Source: Gammaproteobacteria bacterium
GTDB lineage: Bacteria > Pseudomonadota > Gammaproteobacteria > SZUA-229
Reading direction: 5' to 3'
NCBI GenBank assembly: GCA_029287815.1
Contig: JARFQK010000320.1
Location: forward strand, 1-9,840
DNA: 9,840 nt
Shown: positions 1 to 7,468 of the stretch, in pieces
Layout of the letters: the number at the start of each line of letters is the position of its first letter
Position numbering within the stretch: position 1 is the first letter of the stretch
Position numbers and translations under genes: made by a program
Notes under the pieces: generated by a model
Told to the model about the DNA's origin: nothing
Seen by the model: only the letters and a program-made list of their open reading frames with translations
The model's database searches: none

Positions 1-129
1 GGACCAAGACCAGCCTGAATCGTGGTAGACATGCCTGCAACACACTGAATTTTCGATAGTCCGAGCTTTCTCGAAAGAACCACCGCCTCAACAGTATCCT
101 ACGCCGCCTGATCAGAAATGCGGGCTAAT
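1..129 (-). repeat. Left copy of a ~130-bp repeat, inverted relative to the right copy
   Basis: Read outward on the minus strand, this stretch matches 9624-9756 read on the plus strand. The inner 31 bases (99-129) agree at 29 of 31 positions; the two differences lie in the centre, at plus-strand positions 111 and 113. Beyond that core the match continues to the window edge at roughly two thirds identity with small indels, including shared blocks such as TTCAG-CTGGTCTT. The inner edge starts with ATTAGCCCGC and supplies the TAG stop codon of the hydrolase gene (125-127). No reading frame of note lies in it. It could be the end of an insertion sequence, a MITE-like element, or a conserved 3'-flanking repeat; the family is not assigned. 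The copy is cut by the window boundary. Confidence 0.8.
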
Positions 130-1258
130 CTTCCTCACCTGCATCTTTGCGCTGCGCCAGCAGTACGCCGATGGCACGCCAGAGCGAGCGCCGATCCAGC
201 CGCAACGGTTGCACATCCACATGGGCCAGGCCTTCGATCAGAAAAACGTCGGACTGCCCGGGCGGCACAGATGTGGCCAGTGCCAAGGTCTCGGTATAGG
301 GGATAATGTTGTCGTCTGTACCGTGTAACAGAATCAGCCGCGCGCGCAGGCGCGAGAGATCCTTGTCCGCGAGGTTCAATGCGTCGACTTCAGCGCGAAT
401 GGCCGCCGGCAGTCCGGCAAGCAGCGCCGGAGTGCGCTCCGGGTCGCGATTCTCCAGCAGGTTCAGCAGCGACTGTCCTTTTAACGTCAGCTGCGTCGTC
501 AGGTCGACAATATCGGCCTGATCATTGTCCAGCTTGCGCTGAGCGATGCGCCGTAGCATGGTCCGGTCGGTCGGATCGCTAAGAAGTGTCGCGTTGCCGT
601 AGACGAACACCCACTTGCCGTAACTGTTGGGTGTCATATATCGCCAGCGTTCTTCCTGTTCAAAATACCCGGTGGTAAAGAAATTGATGACCCGGTTCAG
701 GTCATGATATCCGCCAACGCCGAGGACGAAGTCCACCTGTTCATTGATCGCCGGCTTGAGCGCTGCCAGCACCGCCGGCCCCACCGCATAACTGAAAGCA
801 CCGATACCGGCACGGCCGCTGGCCGGAAATTCGGCACGCGCGCGCAGTTGCACGAACGCATCCGCCACACCCTGGGCGTCCTCCGCCTGCACCCGCAGCG
901 CACGCAGGTTGGGCAGGTCCGGCACCAGCACCAAAAAGCGGACGCGCGCCAGCGTAGTGGCGAAGGCGACCAGGCGCGGGTCGTTCCAGCCGCGCTCGGC
1001 CACCCCCGGCACCAGCACCAGCCCCGCAAGCGCTGGTTGCGCCGGCACGTAAAGGTGGCCCCGATAAGTGCGCCCCTGCACGGTATAGGTCACCGTTCGG
1101 CGCGCCGGCTCCGGAGTGCGCTGCTTCAAGCGGCTGTCGCCCTCACCTGCGGCGAGATCCTGCAGCACCCACGCCGCCTCGTCGTCGGGCAGCGGCATAC
1201 AGCCTGTCAAAAACAGAGCAACCGAAAAAACAAGAGCAATCAATGAAATCAGAGCCAC
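125..1258 (-). CDS. Alpha/beta-hydrolase-fold lipoprotein with atypical nucleophile elbow
   Basis: The 377-residue product probably has an esterase-like or chaperone-like role at the cell envelope; the substrate cannot be told. A hydrophobic N-terminus ends in a lipobox LTGC (Cys20), so it should be a lipid-anchored envelope protein. The hydrolase fold is suggested by strand-like VLVPGVAERGWND (81-93), a candidate serine elbow around Ser156 (GAFSYAVG), HGTDDNIIP (312-320, candidate acid Asp316) and GLAH with His346. The residues two before and two after Ser156 are both Ala, where GxSxG would have Gly, so catalysis may be altered or absent. The start is GTG at 1256-1258, preceded by GGGA with a 5-base spacer; no better start is seen. 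The stop TAG lies inside the left repeat. It is transcribed divergently from the ACP-ligase-acyltransferase gene. I am confident that the gene is real and is an envelope lipoprotein, moderately confident of the fold, and cannot give a specific function. Confidence 0.8.
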   Translation of the reverse strand: MALISLIALVFSVALFLTGCMPLPDDEAAWVLQDLAAGEGDSRLKQRTPEPARRTVTYTVQGRTYRGHLYVPAQPALAGLVLVPGVAERGWNDPRLVAFATTLARVRFLVLVPDLPNLRALRVQAEDAQGVADAFVQLRARAEFPASGRAGIGAFSYAVGPAVLAALKPAINEQVDFVLGVGGYHDLNRVINFFTTGYFEQEERWRYMTPNSYGKWVFVYGNATLLSDPTDRTMLRRIAQRKLDNDQADIVDLTTQLTLKGQSLLNLLENRDPERTPALLAGLPAAIRAEVDALNLADKDLSRLRARLILLHGTDDNIIPYTETLALATSVPPGQSDVFLIEGLAHVDVQPLRLDRRSLWRAIGVLLAQRKDAGEED

Positions 1259-1350
1259 TGCCGTCCCATAAAGCTGATCTCCCGTCAGTCCCGCGAAGAT
1301 CGGAATCCGCTAGAACAACACATAACACAGACGATAGCATGAATCATCGG

Positions 1351-1381
1351 TTTACCCGACACCCGCCGATGCGGGTACAAT
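1351..1381 (+). promoter_or_regulatory. Candidate promoter with overlapping hairpin, upstream of the ACP-ligase gene
   Basis: TTTACC (1351-1356, 4 of 6 to the sigma-70 -35 consensus) and TACAAT (1376-1381, 5 of 6 to the -10) are separated by 19 bases, slightly long. Between and across them lies a perfect hairpin, ACCCGC-CGAT-GCGGGT (1361-1376), and an alternative longer-loop pair TACCCG (1353-1358) / CGGGTA (1372-1377). The inverted repeat overlaps the -10 edge, so it could be an operator. It is about 100 bp upstream of the start codon at 1485. No comparably good promoter was seen for the divergent hydrolase gene. This is a prediction from hexamer matches only. Confidence 0.3.
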
Positions 1382-1484
1382 GACAAAATCGCCACACGCT
1401 AACAGAAACCCGCCGTCACATGTCGACGATCAGTCATCCGCAGTCATTCGCAACCGCTGACAGTCAAGCCGGGAGAACAGGCCC

Positions 1485-4331
1485 ATGATATCGGCCGAGC
1501 CTGATGATCAAGGCCAAAGGACCGCGGAAAGCCTGTTGCAGGTGATCCAGGAACTGGTCAGCGAAGTCCATCCGAATCGCTCCGCTAAGGAAACCATCAC
1601 CCTCGACAGCACCTTCGAACACGATCTCGGCCTGGACAGTCTGGCGCGCGTGGAGTTGATCGCGCGCGTTGAATCGCGCTTCAAACTGGCCTTACCCGAA
1701 CGCACCTTTGCCGAAGTGGAAACGCCCAGAGATCTGTTGCGCGCCCTGCTGGGTGCTGAAGCCCCGCGTACCGCCCTTTCGGCGGCCGACATGCGGCTCG
1801 CACCCATGGGCGAAGCCGAAGCCGCACCGGCCGAGGCCGCGACCCTGGTGGATGTCCTGAACTGGCACGTGGCGCAACACCCCGACCGGCCGCACATTCA
1901 AATGTACCAGGATGAAGGTGGCGGTGAGATCATTACGTTTGAGCAACTGAAAGACGGTGCTGAGAAAGTGGCGGCCGGCCTGCAACAGCTCGGCCTGAAA
2001 CCCACCGAGCCGGTCTCGATCATGCTGCCCAGTGGTCCGGAGTACTTTTACAGCTTTTTCGGCATCCTCATCGCCGGCGGTATTCCGGTGCCTATTTATC
2101 CACCGGCACGGCTGTCGCAGCTCGAGGACCATATGCGCAGGCACACCCGCATCCTGGCCAACTGCCTGACGCATACCTTGATCACCGTGCCAGAGGCCAA
2201 ACGCGTGGCGCAGTTGCTCAAGTTCCGCGTCCCCGCGTTGAAGCACATCGTATCGGTGCGCGAACTGAGCACCTCGGGCGCGATTGCTGTTCCAGCCCCG
2301 TTGAGCGCCAACGACGTCGCGTTTCTGCAATACACCTCGGGCAGCACCGGCAACCCCAAAGGGGTGGTACTGACCCACGCCAACCTGCTCCACAACATTC
2401 GCGCGATGGGCCAGGTCGTCAAGGCCGTTCCCGGGGACGTGTTTGTCAGTTGGCTGCCCCTGTATCACGACATGGGTTTGATCGGCGCCTGGCTGGGCAG
2501 TCTGTATTACGCTATGCTGTTCGTGGTGATGCCGCCGATGAGTTTCCTGGCCCGGCCAGCACGCTGGTTGTGGGCGATCCACAACTATCGTGGCACCCTG
2601 TCCGCGTCGCCGAACTTCGGTTTTGAATACTGTTTACGGCGCATCGATGCGGAGGACCTGCAGGGACTGGATCTCAGTTCCTGGCGCGCCGCGTTCAACG
2701 GTGCCGAAACTGTCAGTCCGGATACCCTGAGGCAGTTCGGCGAACAGTTTGCGGCGTATCACTTCCAGGCCAACGCAATGATGCCGGTCTATGGCCTGGC
2801 TGAATCATCGGTCGGGCTTGCCTTCCCACCCCTCGAGCGGGGGGCTCTCATCGACCGTATCGATCGCGATACCTTTATGCGTTCCGGTCAGGCCAAACCG
2901 GCCGAGGCCGACGATGGTCATGCCCTGGAATTTCCTTCCAACGGTGTGCCGCTGCCCAGACACCAGGTCAGGGTGATCGATCAGGCGGGGCACGAGTTAC
3001 CCGAGCGCCAGGAAGGGCGACTGCAGTTCCGCGGACCCTCGTGCACCAGCGGCTACTACCGCGATGCGGATAAAACCCAGGCGCTGTTTGACGAGGACTG
3101 GCTCGACTCCGGCGATCTGGCCTACATCGCCAATGGTGAAATCTATATCACCGGCCGCGTCAAGGACATCATCATCCGCGCCGGCCGCAACATCTATCCG
3201 CACGAGCTGGAAGAGGCGGTGGGCAACGTCGAGGGCATCCGTAAAGGCCGCGTGGCCGTGTTCGGCAGCGAAGATCCCAAGACCGGTACCGAACGCCTGA
3301 TTGTGTTGGCGGAAACCCGCCGCACCGATGCCGCCGACCTGGAGACACTGCGCGTCGAAATCAACGCGCTCGCCGCCGACCTGCTGAACGCGCCACCGGA
3401 CGAAGTGGTCCTGGCGCCGCCCAACACCGTGCTGAAGACATCGAGCGGTAAAATCCGCCGCGCCGCCAGCCGTGAAGTCTACGAAAAGGGCGCCATCGGC
3501 AAACGCCAGCGCAGCGCCTCCTGGCAGGTCGTCCGCTTGACCCTGGCCAGCATCGTGCCGCAGGTGAGGCGTTCGTTGCGCTATGCCGGTGATGTACTCT
3601 ACGCCGCCTGGGGCTGGAGCGTGTTCGGTGCGCTGACACCCGTCGCCTGGCTGTCCGTTACGCTACTACCGAAGCTTTCCATGCGCTGGCGCATCATGCG
3701 GGGCTGCGTGCGCTTGCTGCAAAAAGCCACGGCGACACCGGTCAAAGTCAACGGCCTGCACAACATACCAAGCGACGGGCGTCCCTTTGTACTCGCGGCC
3801 AACCACAGCAGCTATCTCGACAGTTATGTGCTGGTATCCGTGTTACCGGGCCCCGTCGGCTTTGTCGCCAAGGGTGAACTGGCTGCAGTCTCTTACGTTC
3901 GCATACCGCTGGAAAAGATTGGTACCGAGTTTGTGGAGCGCTTTGAAACCGACAAGAGCGTGAGCGACAGCCAACGTCTTTGCGATGTGTTACTGGCGGG
4001 GCATCCCTTGTTGTTCTTCGTGGAGGGCACCTTCAGCCGTATCCCTGGCCTGCGGCCCTTTTATCTGGGCGCTTTCAGCGTCGCCGCGCAAGCCGGGGTA
4101 CCGGTGATCCCCATCGCGATCCGCGGAACAAGATCCATGCTGCGCTCCGACTCCTGGTTTCCGCACCGCGGCTCTATCAGCGTCGAGATCGGTCCGCCGC
4201 TCGACCCGGCGGAAATCATGAAGGAACCGGAACAGGACACCTGGTACGTCGCGATCGCTTTGCGCGACCGTAGCCGCAAATTCATCCTGCGCCATTGCGG
4301 CGAGCCCGATCTCGAACGGCAAACCACATAG
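1485..4331 (+). CDS. ACP / fatty-acyl-AMP ligase / PlsC acyltransferase fusion
   Basis: The 948-residue protein likely activates a fatty acid as acyl-adenylate, loads it on its own carrier domain and transfers it to a lipid or other hydroxyl acceptor. Residues ~15-92 are an acyl carrier domain with the phosphopantetheine serine in LGLDSL (Ser52). Residues ~120-665 are an AMP-forming ligase: YTSGSTGNPKG (283-293), PLYHDMGLIG (325-334), FNGAE (404-408), YGLAE (436-440), DSGD (541-544), GRVKD (557-561) and the C-terminal catalytic Lys656 in SSGKIRR. The PLYHDMGLIG and NGAE motifs resemble fatty-acyl-AMP ligases. A hydrophobic stretch at ~700-730 probably contacts the membrane. The PlsC domain follows, with NHSSYLD (His774-x4-Asp779), VEGTFSR (Glu847) and GVPVIPIAIRG (871-881). 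The ATG is preceded by GGGAGA with an 8-base spacer. Domain order is the reverse of E. coli Aas (PlsC first) and adds an ACP. The acyl chain and acceptor are unknown. Confidence 0.92.
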   Translation: MISAEPDDQGQRTAESLLQVIQELVSEVHPNRSAKETITLDSTFEHDLGLDSLARVELIARVESRFKLALPERTFAEVETPRDLLRALLGAEAPRTALSAADMRLAPMGEAEAAPAEAATLVDVLNWHVAQHPDRPHIQMYQDEGGGEIITFEQLKDGAEKVAAGLQQLGLKPTEPVSIMLPSGPEYFYSFFGILIAGGIPVPIYPPARLSQLEDHMRRHTRILANCLTHTLITVPEAKRVAQLLKFRVPALKHIVSVRELSTSGAIAVPAPLSANDVAFLQYTSGSTGNPKGVVLTHANLLHNIRAMGQVVKAVPGDVFVSWLPLYHDMGLIGAWLGSLYYAMLFVVMPPMSFLARPARWLWAIHNYRGTLSASPNFGFEYCLRRIDAEDLQGLDLSSWRAAFNGAETVSPDTLRQFGEQFAAYHFQANAMMPVYGLAESSVGLAFPPLERGALIDRIDRDTFMRSGQAKPAEADDGHALEFPSNGVPLPRHQVRVIDQAGHELPERQEGRLQFRGPSCTSGYYRDADKTQALFDEDWLDSGDLAYIANGEIYITGRVKDIIIRAGRNIYPHELEEAVGNVEGIRKGRVAVFGSEDPKTGTERLIVLAETRRTDAADLETLRVEINALAADLLNAPPDEVVLAPPNTVLKTSSGKIRRAASREVYEKGAIGKRQRSASWQVVRLTLASIVPQVRRSLRYAGDVLYAAWGWSVFGALTPVAWLSVTLLPKLSMRWRIMRGCVRLLQKATATPVKVNGLHNIPSDGRPFVLAANHSSYLDSYVLVSVLPGPVGFVAKGELAAVSYVRIPLEKIGTEFVERFETDKSVSDSQRLCDVLLAGHPLLFFVEGTFSRIPGLRPFYLGAFSVAAQAGVPVIPIAIRGTRSMLRSDSWFPHRGSISVEIGPPLDPAEIMKEPEQDTWYVAIALRDRSRKFILRHCGEPDLERQTT

Positions 4332-4338
4332 GCAACAG

Positions 4339-4353
4339 AATAGCTTTGCTATT
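4339..4353 (+). terminator. Short hairpin just after the ligase gene, weak terminator candidate
   Basis: The arms AATAGC and GCTATT pair perfectly around a TTT loop, 7 bases after the stop codon of the ACP-ligase-acyltransferase gene. There is no T-tract after the stem and the stem is AT-rich, so intrinsic termination would be weak. It may simply mark the 3' end of the transcript or be chance. Confidence 0.2.
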
Positions 4354-4599
4354 GAGCTGATAGAATAACAATGTAGCCACATCGATCTCACTGCGATTGA
4401 GCATGCCGACGATTTCCGCAACCACACGCCCTGCACAACCGGTCGGATAGTCAATCGACGACATTGTCGATCCGTTGTGTGTCTTGAATCCCTTTGAGTC
4501 GACAAAAACCATCGCTCAACTAGCGAACGCTAAGACGCTCGCCAAAACCATTGACAGGAACGTGAACCCATGTCATCAGATTCCAATCAACAGATCAGT

Positions 4600-4605
4600 T
4601 ATAAT
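4600..4605 (+). promoter_or_regulatory. Perfect -10 hexamer upstream of the four-gene operon
   Basis: TATAAT matches the sigma-70 -10 consensus exactly and would place transcription start near 4612, giving a leader of about 20 bases before the ATG at 4631. No acceptable -35 hexamer is found 16-18 bases upstream. A perfect TTGACA at 4551-4556 exists but is 43 bases away, too far for a normal promoter. If active, the promoter would depend on an activator. Confidence 0.35.
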
Positions 4606-4630
4606 TGGCCGACGCCGAATGGAGCGAGCC

Positions 4631-4918
4631 ATGGAACTGCCTGAAAAAACTGATTCTTCCGACAACGAGACTTTTCCACCGCTGATCAGCCTGCAACGCC
4701 TTGCTATCAGCGAAAACGGCTTCGTCTTCGATCCGGTGAGCGGCCACAACTTCACCGTGAATGAGACGGGCCTGGTCATATTGCGCATGTTGCAGAAAGA
4801 CAATCAACTCGCGCCGTTGCTCGATAACTTAATGTGTGAATATGATGCACCACGTCGCGAGCTCGAGCGCGACGTAGTGGAATTCGCCGGCCTGTTACGT
4901 GATTATGTGGGTGAATAG
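4631..4918 (+). CDS. PqqD-like small protein (putative peptide-binding RRE-type chaperone)
   Basis: The 95-residue protein resembles the PqqD family, whose members bind peptides or leader sequences and present them to modifying enzymes. The characteristic stretch is FVFDPVSGHNFTVN followed by ETGLVILRML (about 31-54): the family pattern of an aromatic-D-P-x-(S/T)-G segment, an N-x-T-G turn and a hydrophobic helix. It is followed by charged C-terminal helices (AELERDVVEF-like, 70-90). It also recalls PqqD-related proteins found beside HprK-related kinases, but no such kinase is present here. The chosen ATG at 4631 has GGAG with a 6-base spacer; an ATG at 4619 has none, and the frame further upstream looks unlike the family. 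It is first in the operon, 6 bases before the ATP-grasp gene. The partner peptide is unknown; one candidate is the N-terminal tail of the decarboxylase. Confidence 0.8.
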   Translation: MELPEKTDSSDNETFPPLISLQRLAISENGFVFDPVSGHNFTVNETGLVILRMLQKDNQLAPLLDNLMCEYDAPRRELERDVVEFAGLLRDYVGE

Positions 4919-4924
4919 CGAGAG

Positions 4925-6019
4925 ATGGCTCTTGACTGCACGGTAGCCGTGACCGGCATGAACGCCAAGCCGGATAACCCGGGACCGGGTTTGGCCGTTG
5001 CCCGCTGTTTGCGTGAATCGCAAGAATTTACTGGCCGAATCATTGGCCTGGGTTACGACGCACTCGATCCTGGCCTGTACCTGAACGACTATTGCGATGC
5101 GGGCTATCTGTTACCTTATCCCTCGTCTGGCGATGAGCTTTTCATCAGCACCTTGCGTAAAATTCAGGAGCGCGAAAAGTTCGAAGCGTTGATCCCGTGT
5201 CTTGATGCCGAGCTGCCCGGGATGATCCGTCTGCAGCCATTGTTGAATGACCTGGGCGTCAAAGTATTTCTGCCGACACGCGAACAGCTTCGGTTTCGAA
5301 ACAAGGACCGTCTGGTTGAGCTGGCCGAACACGCGGGTCTGGAATGTCCAGAAACCAAGAGCATTACGGACTCTGGTTTTTTTCATGATTGTGCCGACAA
5401 AGGGTGGACGTTCCCGTTTTTCATCAAAGGATTATTCTATGATGCGGCGATCGTATACAACGCTCAGCATGCTGTTGACGTCTTCCGACGCATCGCTTCT
5501 GAATGGGGTTTCCCAGTATTGATCCAGAAGCTTGTCAAAGGCGAAGAATACAACCTGACAGCAGTCGGCGATGGCGCCGGCAACATGCTGGGTCCAGTGA
5601 TGATGAAGAAGATGGCGATCACCGACAAGGGCAAGGCATGGTCTGGCGTCAGTATTGATGACAATACCCTGTACCAGGCCAGTGCGAAACTGGTCAGCGC
5701 GATCAACTGGCGGGGGCCGCTGGAAGTGGAGGTCATACGCGATCGTAATGGCCACTACCAGCTCATCGAAATCAACCCGCGTTTTCCGGCCTGGATCTAT
5801 TTGTCTGTAGGCGTTGGCCGCAACCTGCCGCTGACCCAGCTGCAATTGACGCTTGGCCAGCAGCCGACGACGTTCGCACAAACCAAGAGTGGCATTATGT
5901 TCATTCGTTATGCGCAGGAAGCGACAGTTTCGATGCACGAGTTTGAGGAAGTCATCATGAACGGCGGTCATGATCTTGTGACGCTTCATCAAGTGGGTAC
6001 AGAAAAAGTCCGAGGATGA
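4925..6019 (+). CDS. ATP-grasp ligase, carbamoyl-phosphate-synthase-like
   Basis: The 364-residue enzyme probably forms an amide, thioester or ester bond through an acyl-phosphate made from a carboxylate and ATP. The N-terminal part (VAVTGMNAKPDNPGPG, 7-22) is a pre-ATP-grasp nucleotide-fold region. The ATP-grasp domain spans ~115-310: Lys168 in FPFFIKG, LIQKLVKGEEYNL (199-211) with the hinge acidic residues, LEVEV (266-270), and the metal-binding IEINPRFPAW (281-290, Glu282 and Asn284). The family's catalytic layout therefore looks intact. A ~55-residue C-terminal tail follows. The start is weakly supported by GCGAGAG directly before the ATG, but the 6-base gap from the PqqD-like gene suggests translational coupling. 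Its end overlaps or abuts the decarboxylase start. Pairing with a PLP decarboxylase recalls BtrJ/BtrK of butirosin synthesis. The substrate cannot be read from the sequence. Confidence 0.88.
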   Translation: MALDCTVAVTGMNAKPDNPGPGLAVARCLRESQEFTGRIIGLGYDALDPGLYLNDYCDAGYLLPYPSSGDELFISTLRKIQEREKFEALIPCLDAELPGMIRLQPLLNDLGVKVFLPTREQLRFRNKDRLVELAEHAGLECPETKSITDSGFFHDCADKGWTFPFFIKGLFYDAAIVYNAQHAVDVFRRIASEWGFPVLIQKLVKGEEYNLTAVGDGAGNMLGPVMMKKMAITDKGKAWSGVSIDDNTLYQASAKLVSAINWRGPLEVEVIRDRNGHYQLIEINPRFPAWIYLSVGVGRNLPLTQLQLTLGQQPTTFAQTKSGIMFIRYAQEATVSMHEFEEVIMNGGHDLVTLHQVGTEKVRG

Positions 6020-6021
6020 CC

Positions 6022-7455
6022 ATGAACAGCGATGACACGATGGCCGAGGTTCAGAGGAAACCCTGGCTGAAACCTTCGATTACACCCTTGCGCAGTGGCT
6101 TTTTGAATAAATCGGGTGCGGCGCGCCATATGATCTGGCGCGATAACATTGATGGTGTACCCGTAAAAAAATTATTGGAAGAATTCAAATCACCGTTGTT
6201 CGTTATCTCTGAGCAGACGCTACGCAAGAACAGTGATTCCATCCGCGAGGCTTTTAGAAGACGCTATCCCGACGTGCTCTTCGGCTGGTCCTACAAAACC
6301 AACTATCTGGGCGCGGTCTGTAATGTTCTGCACCAGGAGGGTGATCTGGCCGAAGTCGTTTCAGTTTTCGAATATGAAAAAGCCCGCCGCCTCGGCGTGC
6401 CAGGCGATTGCATTTTGTTCAACGGACCGAATAAATCCCGAGAGATTCTCGAACGCGCTGTCAATGAAGGGGCCCATATTCACATCGATCATCTTGACGA
6501 ACTCTATTTGCTCGAAGATATCGCAAGAAGCATGGAGCGGGTCGTCGACGTGGCCATTCGTCTGAATTTTGACACCGGCTACACTGAGCCCTGGAGCCGC
6601 TTTGGCTTCAGTGTGGAATCAGGCCAGGCGCTGGATGCCGCCTGGCGAATCGCTTCGAGCGACAATCTCAACCTCGTTGGTCTGCACGCCCATATCGGCA
6701 CCTTCGTCATGGAGCCGCTGGCCTATAAGGCAGAGGTGAAAATCATGTGCGAGTTCATGGAGGAGGTGGAGAAAAAAACCGGTTGTATCATCAAGTATAT
6801 CGACGTTGGTGGCGGTTTTGCTTCAATGAACTCGCTGCAGGGTATTTACCTGCCGCCTGAGCAGGTGATTCCGAGCATTGATCAGTACGCCGAAGCCATC
6901 TGCGACACGCTTCTCCAGTTTACCCACGATCGGGAATCGCGCGACTGTAGTCGCCCGACCTTGATTCTGGAAACCGGCCGCGCTGTTGTCGATGACGCCG
7001 AAGTACTCATAAGCTCTGTGGTTGCCAACAAGCATTTGCCAGACGGCCGTCGTGCGGTCATTCTCGATGCGGGGGTCAACGATTTGTTCACTGCATTTTG
7101 GTACAACCACGATGTGAGTCCGAGCCGTCAATTATGGGGGCGACCCGAGGAAACAGTCCTTTATGGCCCCTTGTGTATGAACATCGATGTGATGCGGCAC
7201 AGCGTCATGCTACCGCCGCTAAACGTGGGCGATACGCTAATTTTCAGCCCGGTGGGTGCCTACAATAATACCCAGTGGTTACAGTTCATCGAATATCGCC
7301 CCAACATCGTTCTGATCGATGAAGAAGGCGAAGTCTCTTTGATCCGAGCCGCCGAGGACCTTGATGTGGTCACGCAGCAGGAACGCCTGCCGCAGCATTT
7401 GGAGAAACCCTATCCGAAAGGCGTGCCTCGCAACTTTTTGGAATCCACAAAATAA
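6022..7455 (+). CDS. Fold-type III PLP-dependent decarboxylase (LysA/BtrK-like)
   Basis: The 477-residue enzyme should decarboxylate an amino acid or an aminoacyl conjugate. The alanine-racemase-like barrel carries the PLP lysine Lys92 (GWSYKTN), HAHIGT with His224, GGGF (263-266), ETGR with Glu317, and GPLCMNID (382-389) with Cys385 and Asp389, followed by VGAYN (411-415). Diaminopimelate decarboxylases usually read GPxCESxD; here Met-Asn replaces Glu-Ser, so diaminopimelate is unlikely. The GPLC form is closer to BtrK-like and exosortase-associated decarboxylases, by recollection of their motifs. The N-terminal ~30 residues precede the barrel and contain RKPWLKPSITPLRSG, which resembles RRE-bound leader motifs. 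I chose ATG 6022 because GAGG lies 6 bases upstream; ATG 6016 overlaps the ligase stop as ATGA and is the alternative, adding two residues. The enzyme class is secure; the substrate is unknown. Confidence 0.88.
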   Translation: MNSDDTMAEVQRKPWLKPSITPLRSGFLNKSGAARHMIWRDNIDGVPVKKLLEEFKSPLFVISEQTLRKNSDSIREAFRRRYPDVLFGWSYKTNYLGAVCNVLHQEGDLAEVVSVFEYEKARRLGVPGDCILFNGPNKSREILERAVNEGAHIHIDHLDELYLLEDIARSMERVVDVAIRLNFDTGYTEPWSRFGFSVESGQALDAAWRIASSDNLNLVGLHAHIGTFVMEPLAYKAEVKIMCEFMEEVEKKTGCIIKYIDVGGGFASMNSLQGIYLPPEQVIPSIDQYAEAICDTLLQFTHDRESRDCSRPTLILETGRAVVDDAEVLISSVVANKHLPDGRRAVILDAGVNDLFTAFWYNHDVSPSRQLWGRPEETVLYGPLCMNIDVMRHSVMLPPLNVGDTLIFSPVGAYNNTQWLQFIEYRPNIVLIDEEGEVSLIRAAEDLDVVTQQERLPQHLEKPYPKGVPRNFLESTK

Positions 7456-7468
7456 TCGCTGAGTGATC

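Larger units (their letters stand above)
4332..4630. other. Intergenic region of ~300 bp between the ligase gene and the operon
   Basis: No convincing gene lies here. Directly after the ligase stop codon is a short perfect hairpin, AATAGC-TTT-GCTATT (4339-4353), without a following T-run. Further on is an inverted repeat, ATCGAC-GACATT-GTCGAT, near 4450-4475. An open frame continues upstream of the PqqD-like start as far as 4475, but its translation there does not resemble the family and lacks a ribosome binding site. The region looks less GC-rich than its neighbours. It contains the likely promoter of the downstream operon. Confidence 0.5.

Noticed and set aside
704..1246. Plus-strand open frame of 180 residues opposite the hydrolase
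   Set aside because: The translation has no family features, while the minus-strand frame has a lipobox and hydrolase motifs.
1692..2582. Minus-strand open frame of 296 residues opposite the ligase
   Set aside because: It lies antisense to clear AMP-ligase motifs and has a biased composition typical of a shadow frame.
4330..4345. Sigma-54-like pattern with GG and GC at the right distance
   Set aside because: Several consensus bases are missing and it is about 290 bp from the next gene.
4403..4450. Plus-strand 15-residue frame as a possible precursor peptide for the PqqD-like protein
   Set aside because: There is no Shine-Dalgarno sequence and the peptide lacks a leader-like motif; a frame this short is expected by chance.
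4282..4512. Minus-strand open frame of 76 residues across the intergenic region
   Set aside because: It runs into the 3' end of the ligase gene on the opposite strand, has no recognisable family features and no clear ribosome binding site.
4475..4630. N-terminal extension of the PqqD-like gene
   Set aside because: The added residues do not look like the family, and the ATG at 4631 has a good GGAG at proper spacing.
5097..5106. Ten-base match (ATGCGGGCTA) to the core of the flanking repeat
   Set aside because: It is inside conserved coding sequence of the ATP-grasp gene and does not extend beyond ten bases, so it is probably chance.
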